Below, piece after piece: positions 35,272-49,300 of a DNA stretch of 64,000 bases (position 1 is its first letter; the number at the start of each line of letters is the position of its first letter). Position numbers and translations under genes: made by a program. The notes beneath the pieces are model-generated. The model made no database searches, was not told the DNA's origin, and saw nothing but the letters and a program-made list of their open reading frames with translations. Origin of the DNA: Druceiella hillmani. Its lineage: Eukaryota > Arthropoda > Insecta > Lepidoptera > Hepialidae. The stretch lies in the NCBI GenBank assembly GCA_039881145.1, contig JAYKKI010000052.1, forward strand, positions 6,887,501 to 6,951,500, given 5' to 3'.

Positions 35272-35516
35272 AAAATTAAATGGAAGTTATTATCGGTAAT
35301 ATATTTGTACAAAAGCAAGGGTATTTGAAAGGAAAAAAAAGCAAGGGTATTTGAAAGAAAGATTTTATGTTTATCTATTTTTTCTTTATTATTAATAAGG
35401 GTTTTACACAAATTATTTAAAGTACTACCGGAGAATTAGTGTATTACTTGTCTTTACTTTCAAATACCCTTGCTTTTGTATAAATATATTACCGATAATA
35501 ACTTCCATTTAATTTT
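35272..35516. repeat. Inverted repeat, 60-bp arms, inside LIR copy 6
   Basis: The left arm 35272-35331 (AAAATTAAATGGAAGTTATT to AGGGTATTTGAAAG) and the right arm 35457-35516 are inverted copies with one mismatch, 125 bp apart. The inner edge of the left arm (AAAGCAAGGGTATTTGAAAG) is also repeated directly at about 35340-35359. It is not related to the LIR arms. It is either a nested foldback element or a snap-back rearrangement product. Confidence 0.92.
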
Positions 35517-35520
35517 ATTG

Positions 35521-35700
35521 ATGGTGAAGAAATTAAAGAAAGTAGAAATAATACTACATCACGTAGTTTCATTTAATTTAATGGTAAAGAAATTAAAGAA
35601 AGTAGAAATAATACTACATCACGTAGTTTCATTTAATTTAATGGTAAAGAAATTAAAGAAAGTAGAAATAATACTACATCACGTAGTTTCATTTAATTGT
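35521..35700. repeat. Three tandem 60-bp copies of the LIR right arm
   Basis: Units start at 35521, 35581 and 35641, each ATGGT(G/A)AAGAAATTAAAG to GTAGTTTCATTTAATT. They differ by one base at the start of the first unit and by the last two bases of the third. Because 60 is divisible by 3, the array reads as an open frame with a repeated 20-residue peptide (35470-35706), which I regard as a by-product and not a gene. Confidence 0.97.
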
Positions 35701-36363
35701 GAATAAAGAATTTTTACAAAATTACCGCCAAATATATTCAATAATATTATCATTATTCACAAAAATATCAATAATTCACTTAAGTTAAATTTTCATAAAC
35801 TTTATATTTTACCTGACGTTTAATCGACACGTTACTAATAAATTAGTCAATAGTTTTTATCAGTTGTTTTATCAAGATTTAAAGAAAATTTCAGAAATAA
35901 ATAAATATTTTCTAATATCTATTGCTCAATAATATTATAAATTAAAACTTTTACGTTTGATAAATACTTAACACAAGGAATAATTTATTTTCACGATTTC
36001 CAAGCTTTTTTCTTACAAATTATTAAGTTTATCAAATGGTATCCTTGCCAAAAATACAAAAAATTAAGTACTCAATAAGTTTATTGTTAGTTTGACGCTT
36101 GGTTAGTAGCTTGTGAGATATATAAAAAAATTGTAAATTTTAACGTATTTTCATACTATATTTTTGATAGTAATATTTGACCACTGGTAATAAGGACTGC
36201 AGGTCTTTTTAAATGTAAATAATATTTTAAGACTTTTTTATAAGCAATTAATATTGTGCTTATTTCCATCTACACTTAATATGTATTTAAATGTGATTTT
36301 TTCACCTTTATAGTTCGATCCCTTATACTACTAACAAGAAAAGACTTTGTTTAAAATTTATAG

Positions 36364-36807
36364 GAAAATGAGACGATTTTTGTGAACCTGACTTTCAGCT
36401 CTAACCCTTGTTTAGGCCTAGGTAATGAAATACAAATGAATTACCATGTTAACGTTTACCATTTTCAATCTCAGGTCATCAAAGAAAACTATAAGGCCTT
36501 GTTACTATCGCTTTTATTCTTAAATTTCTGTTTTCTGGTCAGCGAAATATCAAACATTAAAGAATTTTTGTCTATTTGTAAGTTTAGATATCCAGAAAGT
36601 AAAGTTTTTCTTCTCTTAATGCACGAATTGAATTATTTGAACGTGCCGATTTCCTATTTTGAATTTATTTTATTTATTTTGCTTCGTTTTGATGTTTCGA
36701 TTTCAATTTCCTCTTATGACCCTACTATGAAATTAGTTGCAAACATATATACTTCTAGCAAAAATATTTTTTGGTATTACTCTGGTTTTACGATACGTTG
36801 TAGATAG
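36364..36807 (+). CDS. Unclassified open frame of 147 codons
   Basis: This is the longest uninterrupted frame in the window that is not a transposase relic. It opens after a TAG that is itself part of an acceptor-like AATTTATAG at 36355-36363. It contains no ATG near its start (first usable alternatives: GTG at 36382, ATG at 36436). The product would begin ENETIFVNLTFSSNPCLG and has two hydrophobic segments, ALLLSLLFLNFCFLV and YFEFILFILL, suggesting membrane contact. It ends SGFTIRCR with a TAG at 36805-36807. No family is recognised, and no paralogue is found in the other units. An exon of an unknown gene or a chance frame are both possible. Confidence 0.25.
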   Translation, partial: ENETIFVNLTFSSNPCLGLGNEIQMNYHVNVYHFQSQVIKENYKALLLSLLFLNFCFLVSEISNIKEFLSICKFRYPESKVFLLLMHELNYLNVPISYFEFILFILLRFDVSISISSYDPTMKLVANIYTSSKNIFWYYSGFTIRCR

Positions 36808-37041
36808 AAAACTACTAAAATAAATTTAGGAATAGAGTTCGCTGCGGAAAATACTGAAATGGTTGCAGGTTCTCTTTTAAAGAAATACATTCATTAGATG
36901 CATTTGTAATCGTAATAAATATAGGATACTTATTAATAATGGACATTTCCACATATCACGTTTAAGTTGAATTTATAGATATAAAAATAAAAAAATATTG
37001 TTTCGATACCTAAGGAATTTAAATTAAAATATATGGCAGTG

Positions 37042-37071
37042 TTGAATATATTTGGCGTTATTTTTGTATAA
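37042..37071. repeat. Solo LIR end fragment
   Basis: TTGAATATATTTGGCGTTAT followed by TTTTGTATAAA matches the outer tail of the LIR family, with no arm following. It is either a fragment of a dead copy or a chance survival of the tail. Confidence 0.6.
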
Positions 37072-39887
37072 ACGCATTGGTCTCATTTTAAGGTTAGACG
37101 TATCCTCATATTGGTATATTGTTTTTTTATATGCTGTATAAATTTGGAAAACAATTCTCCGAATTTTGCTCTTTCTCAAACCGGGGGAAAAATCATATTC
37201 CGGGGCATATCCCTTTAGCAAGATTTCAGGTTTTATGGGGTGTAGCTCGCCTTTTTTTTCAAGAAACTGCTTTATTTATTTAGATTAACATGTGTAAATT
37301 GAATTAACTTGAATATGGCCAAATTCACTGGGCAGTAACTTAAAATATGCAATTCATTTTGAATGATTTTTGTCAAACAAAAAGTGAATTGGCTTTTTCT
37401 CGCACTCCGAATGTATCATCAGGCATGATCATCAAAGTGAATTCTCAAAATACTTCAGGAAACGTAAATAAAGTTGGATAATTATTATTTTTTCGTGCAC
37501 CACTTCCTATTTTTATATGTATTTGCCGATTCTCTCACGTCGTTTACAAACTTATTTCATTTCTGTAATAAAATTTGTACGTCTTATCCAGACGCCCACT
37601 ATAGATTGCTATATTTCTTTGGCACTTTTTTCAGAAAATTATAAACTTTATTAGTTTCACGAGTCTAAAACATATACGTAATATGATACAATTAAAAATG
37701 TTCTAAAATGTAATGTACTTATTGCGTAATAACACATTTTAACGAAAATAAATTGGAGGAAAGTGTAAAAAAGCGGACATTATTAATATGTTCCATATTA
37801 ATATTTTACCACAAGTTTACACGCCCCTTTACACGTTTAGGTGCTAGACATATTTTAAACAGTTTTGACAGGTCAATTTTAATTAGAAACGTGAGATCTT
37901 CCTGTCAAGTTTCTAATAACTTAGGTTTAAATATGTAATATTTTATGAGACGGATTACCAAATTTTTCGTCATACTTGTACAAAAGGGCTATAAATATTA
38001 TTTATCCAAAACATAATTACAATTGGGTAAATTTACGCTCCGCGGTCTGGCTTTATTAGCAATAAGGTATGAACTTCGTTCTGTAAAGGTATGCCCGACA
38101 CAAGTACTGTACCTGTAATACGACACTGCCATTACGGCAAGTAATGAATATGCACAGGTTGTTTGCAGTTTAATTTTGAGGAGATTCAATGTTAAAACAA
38201 AATTTTTGCTCGTGCATTTTGGTAACATTATTTATTTGCCTACAAGTGACAATGTTAAATAATTGCCTAATATCGCGTATATGCAAACACGTGGAAGAAA
38301 TACTGTTGGGTTTAGTTTAGGTTTCTTTAATTTTTAAAAATGTTTATCAATTAATTCTGCTTGCGGCTTTGTTTGTATATAGAGTAAAATATCAGTAAAT
38401 TAACTGTAAGATTAATACATGCAATGCCATTTATTCTAGTAATCACAAAAATAAACTTTTTTTAAGTCAACCTTGAAATGTAAAAACACCAAATCCTTTT
38501 TTAGTTGGTCAAGTGCGATGAAACGTAGCCCATATTTCGGCTCAAAATCACCAAAATCCAACAATGTAAATATGAATTTCATTAAAATCCCTGTAGCTAT
38601 TTTGCGTCTTATGTGAACAAATAAATAGACTCATAGACAAATATAAACATTCTGAAGACGATACTTTTTATTCTGTTCTATGTTTCCTCAAATCATGTTT
38701 CCTAAAACCTTTCTGAGTAAAGGCTAGACAATTCTATAATTTTAATTTATGTTTAGATAATAAAATATTTACGAATAAAATTAACAATGCCTAACTCTAA
38801 ACTAATCGAAACGATTAAATTAAAAATATTGATTGAACTTTTTAAACAAAGTGAGGAAAAACCTAAGCATTCACAACATCGAAAAATTTATTTGCCGATA
38901 ATTGTCAACAATTATGTTTACCTCTTGCTTCTCTGTTCCTTACCAAAATACTTACCCCTGCTGCATTATCTCTTCTGAGAATGCATTACTCCATATTTCT
39001 CTCCTAACCTTGACTATTTTAACAAATTCCGGTTAAAAAAATTCTCTAAAACTAAACTCTAAAACGCTCTCTATGGATTCATAGGTTTGTTATGAATTTT
39101 ATTTAATAACAACGTGTTAAGTGTGCCTAATTACTTACTAGTTACTATTTGTTGTTCTTGTAGCAATGGAGACAAATGAGTTTTTTTCTATTGTTAAATT
39201 CGTATATATTTTGATTGAGTAAACCGATTGCGATTATATAAAGTTAAGAAAACAACAAATGACCAAAAATTAACTGTTTTTTATAAAAAATTATTAACTT
39301 TGTAAAAATGTCTTTTTGATAATAATAATTCATATTTCTATCTTCTCGAATAAATTATTACCATCATAAGAATCACAGACAAATTAAGAAATACTACGGG
39401 TTATAAGCTTGACCTAAATCTGTACATTTGCTTTTATTAGTAGTCTCGCGACTCAAGTGCTGTTCTATCATTAATACAATTAATGATAGAAAAAGAATGC
39501 AGTAAAATAGTAATAAACTTTTTATATTCTAAGGACTTTATGGGTCCCTCTTGAGTATAAATTTAAGTTCACCGCTGTGTTCTGGCCGCCGATTTGGAAA
39601 ATGGTTTCGATCATTTATTTGCGGCAAAAAGTACCCCATCATTTTGTATGTAAACTTACCGAGCTAAATATTGACGTGCCTAAAAAAACGTTACTGTTAT
39701 TTTTTTAAATTTAGTTAAAAATTATTCAATAGTAATTCATATTAGATTCAGGCATGTTAAAAAAAGTTGAATAATTATATAAATACATACATTAATTTAG
39801 ATCTTCATTCAAATTACCCTCATACAAAATTGAATGCACAAAAAAATTTATATCTGAATAATTCAAGTGCAGGATTCAAATCAGCTG

Positions 39888-39939
39888 ACGAATTGACAAA
39901 GTTATAAGGGATCCCTCCCTTATAACTTTGTCAATTCGT
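39888..39939. repeat. Hairpin with perfect 24-bp arms, 4-base loop
   Basis: ACGAATTGACAAAGTTATAA plus GGGA, then TCCC, then the exact inverted copy. It lies upstream of block A copy 2 and has no relation to known elements here. Confidence 0.95.
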
Positions 39940-40269
39940 TATTTAATTATTTATAATAAAGGGGCTTGTAGAAAAAGAAAAAAAAATTAAATTTAGGTAT
40001 ATTTTATATGAAAAGAAAATTAGTGTCTTTTAAATTCATAATGATACAAAAGATAAAAGTCGGTGAAAAATGGTTAATGTTTTAACCTCATCTTACTACA
40101 TGCATTTAATTTACGTTAATATTTAAGAGATGAATTAAGGTATTTGAGAAAAATCATTGAGTATTTTCTTAAACCTCGAAAACAACTTAAATTTAATCAA
40201 TTCAAAACTGGCGTGCTAGGATTTTATTATGACTAAATTTTGGTCAATTTGCTAGTGCATTAAAGTCTG

Positions 40270-40690
40270 TATTCCCAATGCATCCCGATGTTCAACGCAC
40301 GTGTTTTTAAAGAGATATGACTCTTGCCTATTCCCTTTAAGCCACAGTTGAGAGTACAGAAAAGTTCGTCTTCAGGTATTTGAAATTCGAACAAACTTTC
40401 ACCCAAACTTCATATAAAAGCAATACATATCGTATCGACGATCCAGTTGATTTCCACCAAATTTTTTTCCCACGAGGGGGAAATAGTTTTTCTCTCAACC
40501 GAGAGGGACTAAGCTGCGATGATAGGCGAATCAGATCAGCCGTCGCGCCGAGAAGCTATAAGGAGAAATTACGCCTCAACTTTATGAGAATAAGTGCTAG
40601 TTACAATTTATTAAATCGCAAGGATAGCAAATAACTTTTACAAACAAACGCTCACGTCGCCCATCCTGTATTTAAGAAGGACCATATTTA
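40270..40690. repeat. Block A, copy 2
   Basis: It is homologous to block A copies at 28.7 and 54.5 kb. CCCAATGCATCCCGATGTTC matches GATGCATCTCGGTTTTC of copy 1. GCGCCGAGA, TCAACTTTATGAG and AGTTACAATTTATT match copy 3 and copy 1. An 84-codon plus-strand frame (40380-40634) crosses the conserved core, but it is not open in the other copies, so it is probably not a gene. The minus-strand exon-like frame of copy 1 is interrupted here. Confidence 0.75.
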
Positions 40691-40853
40691 TACATTTCGT
40701 AGTTTAATATAAGAATTAAGACCAAATTCCAGTCCAAAAATATGTAGTAATATATTTTTATATCGATTCAATAGTAATTAAAAGACGAGTAATTTTGAAA
40801 ATCTCAAATAAGAAGATTACCCTAAGTATTCTGTTTCATTTCCAATAAAAACA

Positions 40854-40911
40854 TGGAAGAACTCTCTTTAACCCAATGACAATAATCAATGGATTAAAGA
40901 GAGTTCTTCCA
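40854..40911. repeat. Hairpin with ~22-bp arms
   Basis: TGGAAGAACTCTCTTTAA followed by CCCA faces TGGATTAAAGAGAGTTCTTC plus CA; the arms are perfect except for one base near the loop of about 13 bases. Confidence 0.9.
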
Positions 40912-42752
<1,841 letters not shown>

Positions 42753-43419
42753 TTATCATTTCCTTCAGTATATTCTATCAATTAATTTATAATATACATA
42801 CCATTATGATCATCCGGATGTCATTTGTTTCCTTACATTTACAGTCGTCAAATTTTAAAAATAACATGCAACTTCTTGTGATTTAAGAATATGATGTGAT
42901 TTTGTTCTTATTGTATTCTAATATTTGATGTGTAACACAATCTGAAAACGATGAGGCCTACAAGAATAAACATAAATAACTATTTCCTATTTACCCAACA
43001 CCTCTCATTTCCTACCAATTGTAGTAAAAATTTGATTAAAAATAAGACTGTTTAGGTATATATTTTACTTTTCTTTAATTTAAATTAATACTTAGAAAAC
43101 CGACGTTTTGTTTTGAATAAGGCTAAATAAAAACATAGTCATGATGATAAAATAACAGAAAGGCAAAAATATGGATGAATTCCAATATACGTCAACAATG
43201 TATGAGAAAACAAAACTTTTTCATCAATTACCAATATCTCGACTTAAGAAAGATAGCGATTTTATAAAGAAAATATTTCCTTTGAAATTGATTTATTTTG
43301 AATTTTATTTAAACATTATATAAATTGACCTATTTATTAAATCTATCTGAAAAAAATTTAAAATGATGAACTGTGGCTGGTAAACACAGAGAAATGAATC
43401 AGTTAATTGATGAGAGTGC

Positions 43420-43441
43420 ATATATATATATACATATATTT

Positions 43442-43498
<57 letters not shown>
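43420..43498. repeat. (TA)n microsatellite, ~79 bp
   Basis: This is a TA run with ACAT and TTTAGA interruptions near its left end. Confidence 0.96.
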
Positions 43499-43499
<1 letters not shown>

Positions 43500-43959
43500 T
43501 AAATGTAATAAAAATATTGAAAGAGAAGGAAAAAATAACTAAATAATAAATTCTTTTTGACAAGATAAGGTTTTAATAATTTCTCTCTGTTAAGGAAAAC
43601 CTTTAAAATTTTTGAAAATATAAGGGAACATTTTTACGTGTTTTCTTATAATTTTTGAATTATCCCTGATTTTAATTAAATATTTTTGACGATGACAAAA
43701 TAAACATGACAATAGCAACTATTTTATTTTCACTTTATTCTTTCATAAAACCGGCTTTCAGTAACTCTAAGTTTAAGGTAAAACGTTTCAAATTGTTATT
43801 TGACTTTTGAATAAAATAATATTTCTGTAATGAAAATTATGGGCCAAAAACTGGTAATAATTAATCGCTACTTAATGAGCAGTACATACTAAAAATATCA
43901 AAACATCAAAAAATTTTCTCTAACACGTGCAACTTAACAAAAAATACACCATAAGACCA

Positions 43960-45010
43960 TTTAGAAACAAAACCAATACACGTTTACGTTTACATAAATT
44001 GCCCGAAATACAAAACGCGCAATATAAATTTCCCGAGCAACGTGTTTATTTCATACTTTGCATACAGAATCCCTGAAATTCGGGAATCGGAAAATATACG
44101 AGGCGGATATGGACTATATAAATATTTTACGTAACAAACGGCGGCTGGATATTTGAAAAAAAACACATGCTTTTGGAAATATTAAGTTAAAGAAGGATAG
44201 GTTTATTTTATATTCGTATTAGGTTTATGTACCGTCTTGTTCCATTTTAATATGAGACCCTTCTAAAAGATTAGAAAATTATTTCTTAACCCTGATGTAT
44301 ACTTAAAAAGTCACTTTATATTTCAAGTATAGTTTTCAAATAAATTACCTTCCAACAATAAAAGCTAAAGGTTTAAAATAGCTTCAAGTTATGGAAATAT
44401 TCTTATCAGAAGGTTCAGTTTTACGTAAGTTTATTTAGACGGGAGGTGTTTCAAAAGCAGTTGATCATGCATTGTCATGATATTGAATATACAGAACGCA
44501 ATACTTAAAGTGGCATTCGACATCTTTGGAATATTTTGGCTTAAGGCTTAAATAGTAAATATCTTAACTACATGTACATATTAAGTTTAAATAAATACAG
44601 ACGTGATCATTTCACGGTAATGATGTAGCCACTATAATAGTGCCCTGATGAAATTATGATATAAAGGAAAAAAAATATTAAAAAGGAAACATAAGTGGTA
44701 ATTAACCAGAAGAGTGAAGAATACATAAGATTCAATTACCAATTTCCGCGGCTAAGAGTCGATTTAAATCAAAAGGTATTGGGAGTATTTTTTACTTTCT
44801 ATCAAGTTCATATAACAACGTGAGGGTATAATAGACAAAATTGAGGAAAGAGAATAGTTTTAAATGTTATTTGGTCATACTATATATTAATATATATTTA
44901 TTATATATCAGCAATTACCATAACGACTGATTTAGTTTTTTCTTGCGTGATATTGTATTAAACTTAGGTTAGGTCTTAATCTGACTCAGTTAAGAAATAT
45001 CTTAAAAGCC
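43960..45010 (+). repeat. Block B, copy 2 (TATA-like core)
   Basis: It aligns with 59960-60700 and 30865-32100. The best part, 44003-44170, shares GCAACGTGTTTATT, GGAATCCCT, TTCGGGAATCGG, GGCGGATATGGA and TATAAATATT with copy 3. The TATA-like ACTATATAAATATTTTA (near 44115) is followed about 20 bases later by AACAAACGGCGGCTGGATAT. Downstream, CAGAAGGTTCAGTTTTACG and GGTAATGATGTAG also have counterparts in copy 3. Confidence 0.8.
44020..44155 (+). promoter_or_regulatory. Candidate core promoter in block B copy 2
   Basis: A conserved upstream box (CCCGAGCAACGTGTTTATTT), an imperfect palindrome (TCCCTGAAATTCGGGA), GAGGCGGATATGGA and a TATA-box-like TATATAAATATT are arranged as in a eukaryotic core promoter. 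They are kept in block B copy 3 (60035-60165) while the surroundings have diverged. No transcript start or downstream coding exon can be shown, so the role is inferred from conservation and layout only. Confidence 0.35.
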
Positions 45011-45442
45011 AGCTGAATAGAGAAGACGACCTCTTTGTTAATAAAATGGTGTTAAACAAGAATAAAATTATCACAAAAAGATATTTCTTATTAGATACAA
45101 ATTACTGTTTGCTACTGTCGTGAACAAGTATCATAAAAGTACATAAATCAAATGTTTTCATCGCCCATATAGGAAGCAGTAGTAACTATAGATATAAAGA
45201 TATAAATAAATTAAATATTTTACTCGTACTAAATTCCAAAAACCATTCATTTTACGACCGTTGTGGCATAATCTACAACAATTACATGAACAATGACCTT
45301 ATATTCAATATATTTATTAAACTCGTATAAAATAAATAACGAGCATGGCCAAAATTCGTAAATAATTGTTAAAAAAATAGAAGTCTAAGAAAACTTGTAT
45401 ACAAAAGAGAGGGTCGTATTGATGGTAAGATAAATTATGGTA

Positions 45443-45445
<3 letters not shown>

Positions 45446-45498
<53 letters not shown>
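45446..45498. repeat. (TA)n microsatellite
   Basis: This is an uninterrupted TA run of about 53 bp. Confidence 0.97.
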
Positions 45499-45502
<4 letters not shown>

Positions 45503-45599
45503 AATCATTTAGAAAAATTTAAAAGCCTTAGGACCAATTGCACGGCAATGATATAACAATGAATCCTTATATGGAGAAACGTCTCACAATATTTGTATA

Positions 45600-46310
45600 T
45601 AAGGGCGTAATCCCACATTTACTGTGAATAACGAAAGGATGCATATTTAAAGCTTGAATCAATCAAATATTTACAAATGGGAGAATTATTTTTCCGTTAC
45701 AGAATATTGGTATATCGAATAAAATCATAAATATTTCGATTGAATTTTGATTTTAGATTTCAATTTGATTTTTTTTTGTTTTGAAAGTCAAAAATGAATT
45801 TTGTTGATTTAATTATGTTTGATATGCCGCATTTAATATTTATTCATTAATTGCTAAAAAAAGGAACACAATAAAAAACAGCTCCATAATTTGTTCACGA
45901 TTGAATATACATCTAATGTTTCCTTACGACGTTCCTTATGTCATTTTAACTTTGCATCAAATGTTATTGTTGTTTTTCTCCTATATTTCTAATCACTTTC
46001 TTTGCGAGTTATTAAATTCCATCTTTACCACCAGGACAAGACATTGATTTATACCCCAATATTTCAAAATAAAACCATTATTGTCAGTATTATCCAGAAA
46101 AAAATCTTGGTATTTACACAGAATTATTTACAATATTCAAGTAGATTTAGTATATTTCGAGTGTTTAAATTTTAATTAGAATTTATTAATTTTTTTGCGA
46201 TCCCATTCAATTGTGGTTTATTAAACACTTCACTAGAGTATAATTTTGTCACAATGAATAAGAGAAAGTTTTTTAATAATCTTCAAAGTTTTTTAATAAT
46301 TCTTTTTAAG
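45600..46310 (+). repeat. Block F, copy 2
   Basis: This is the parallel copy of 34480-34920. It includes the site where LIR copy 6 is inserted in the other unit: GAGAAAGTTTTTTAATAATC continues here without an insertion. A 20-bp direct repeat (AAAGTTTTTTAATAAT twice) lies at that point. Confidence 0.8.
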
Positions 46311-49300
46311 TATTAGATAATAATTATTTACTCATTATTAATTATTGATGCTTATTGTTTTTGCATATGGTAATCAGACAATTTTATTGATCAGTGAAAA
46401 ATCACAAAATTGAAAATTGTGAACAGGATAATTTTTCCCCACTTAACGATAAATAATTCTAGATATTCGAAATAAATCGAGTATGGTTAATTTGTCAATA
46501 ATAAAATAAAAAACAAACATTCAAATTATATATTTAATGGACACTAATAACTAAACCGATACGATTAATTAACTTTCTAAAGGAGATTTGGTATGAAAAT
46601 TATTTTTCTCAAATTCGGCTATTAAATTTAAGATGAAACATCCATTTTTTAATATCATATACGCATTACCCATTAGGTATTTTTATTGACATGACAAATA
46701 TATTTCTTAAATTATCTCATTACTATACATTTAATGACATAATATCTCATTTGCACATATTGATAAATCAGTTTTTTTAATTATAAAAAATTATGTTAAT
46801 TTTTAAGATTACAAAAAAACGTTTTTATTAAAAAATTTTGTTATTGCCATAATGGAAAATTTATTTCATTTAAACATGCCAAACCCTGAAGAAAAGTTTG
46901 AAATAAAATTTACAGAGGAATAAATATAAACATTCAAGAAAACATGAAGGATAGCTCTATGTTATTACCTGAAAACAACAATTTTAAAGTTTTGTTTCTC
47001 CAACCACCGAATTTATGACGGGACAATGTTCAAAAATAATTAGAATTACATTTCCGAAACAATTTAGAAAATATAGAATATTTAATTAATATAAGATTAA
47101 TAATAACATATTTTAAAGTACGATGAATCGTTAATGAGACATATTCGGAAAACAATATTTTCATAATAGGCAAGGTCAGTATAATGAAAAGTGTAAAAAA
47201 TACTCATGATCGATTTAGACCACAAAAAGTGTTGAATAAATAATTTAGACAATTTAGTATTCAATAAAATTAATATTTCATATTTTTCATTTCAATAAAT
47301 ACTAAACGAGACACAGCGACGAGCACAAACTATTTTAACGTAAATAATATATGACGTAGGGTACAATAGTTTGAATGGTGATAGATCCTTGAAAATTAAT
47401 ACAAAAAATTATTATTTTGTTTTTGGCATAGCGTCAACGGTTCCTAAGTCATTTAGTTTAGAATTATCTCTCAGACTGCCCCAATTTAGCAAATTGCTTG
47501 CGACGTAACCCTTAATAATGATGTTGAAAAATTCGATCAAATAAATCTTGCATCAAGAAACTACACTTTGGAATATTCTTCCTCGATAAATTTATGGACT
47601 AAATATTGATATCCATTCCATTTCATTTAATGTCCCAATAATTCTCCTAACCTAAAAACATCGAGTAAAGTAGATTTATACATTGCTAAAAGAGGTTTTT
47701 TTAGCCAACAACAACCCAATAGATTTGAGATAATAATACTATGAGAGATTGTAAATTATTAGCAAAATTTTAAATGATTTTGTCATAACGAAAAATAAAT
47801 ATTTTGTAGCGAACAACTTGAAATGGTATAGTCTCATAACCCAATTCATGAACGGTAAAGATTTACTAAAGAATGAAATTCTGTGATGAGTGATTAGGAA
47901 ATTTTGTAATTTTAATATATTATTACGCAGCAAGAAGATAATTACCAAAATGTTGATGAAAAGACATGCGAGAATTGATTATTATACAAAAGAAGGCACA
48001 GATTGAAGTCAAGAATTTCGGAAAATTTAGGCTCCGATCATTGACAATATTTCGAACCATTTCTTTTAATGTAAAAAATAAATGTTAAACAAAGCTTTCA
48101 GCGTAATTCTGATTCATTAAATTATCCTAAAAAATCTGAATATTAATAATTTTCGTTGAGTTGTATAAAATTTTAGTTTGGTAAATTGTTTCTACGATTT
48201 GAAGGAAAGATTTTGAAGAAATGTTAACTTATAAGTAAGCCAAAATCTTATGCAGTAAAAAACGGTATTAAGTAGCTGTTAGTTATAAGATTCGATGAAG
48301 TGCTATGCGTAGGTTTGATAAAAGTATGTGACTACCAGTAATGAAAATCTCTGATTTAATTGTATCAATTAGAAAAGTTTCTTTACTGACTTGTCATTTG
48401 GTATAAAGCACATTTTTGTTTATAGTTATCATGTACGTTCAAAGTTCTAGCCATTTCACCACTAATGGAACTTCAATGAATTTTAAAATTTCTAGCCCTT
48501 TTATCACGAATCACGACTCAAAACACCCGCTTTATATTTTGAACCTTCTTGAGCCATCTTGGCAAGAAGATTATCCATTTCTATGTGATTTATGGCATTT
48601 AGGATTCACTCTAGATTGAAAGATATACAAGGGATGGCTCTAGCCGACTGCGTAGATTAGCCTATGATACGAGAATTGATGTGAAGAAAAGTATCAAATA
48701 GTAGGTAGAAAAATTTAGTACTTTCAGTGGACGCATTTTACAGTACTTACTTTGAATAAATATTACATCAAAGGTGATCTCTCAACAATATTTCTGAAGA
48801 AAATTCGACGCTGAAAATCTCTATTTACATCAAATTTTAACAGAATGAATTCTGCAGATGGAAAATATTTAAAAAAAATAGATTTAGAGTAAATAATGAT
48901 AATGTAAGCCAGATCATCTGTTTTTAAAATTTTTGCCTTGGTTTTAATTTCTTCGTCAATCACACAAAATATGCTATACGGATTTTGATGAAATTTGGTA
49001 TGGTAAGAGTTTATACCCAAAAGAAACATACCAAGGAGAAAAAATTGTAAAAACTTTTCTTATTTCTAATTTTATGCGAATGAAGTCGTAGGCACAGCCA
49101 GTATTAAATAAAAATATCGAAACGTATCTTCGTGTTTGGGTTTCCCTCTTTCTTTCTAATTTAATTATACTTAGTCATACTATGGTATCAACATATAACA
49201 CAATTGCTACAATACATACATATTAATTGGTTTCCGACATATTTCAGATCGCTCACAATTTAATTTGATTGAACCAAACGATCGAATGAGTGAAAATACA

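Larger units (their letters stand above)
34921..35739. repeat. LIR element, copy 6, rearranged
   Basis: The left arm (TTCACAATTAAATGAAACTA to GCAAAGATT at about 35030) and the right arm (ending ACCGCCAAATATATTCA) belong to the LIR family. Between them lie about 490 bp of foreign sequence, including a 60-bp inverted repeat, and a triplicated right-arm segment. The flanks AATAATATT (34911-34919 and 35740-35748) are direct repeats, with similarity extending one or two more bases. The matching place in block F copy 2 is empty. Confidence 0.88.
36808..40269. other. AT-rich DNA, one LIR end fragment
   Basis: Apart from the LIR end at 37042-37071 and the hairpin at 39888-39939, no gene or repeat is supported. 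Short open frames at 37753-37938 (plus) and 37998-38228 (minus) have no start context or family resemblance. Confidence 0.45.

Noticed and set aside
35470..35706. Open frame encoding a thrice-repeated 20-residue peptide
   Set aside because: It is a by-product of the 60-bp tandem array of LIR arm sequence, whose period happens to be divisible by three.
40380..40634. 84-codon plus-strand frame in block A copy 2
   Set aside because: The corresponding frame is interrupted by stops in copies 1 and 3, so coding on the plus strand is not supported.
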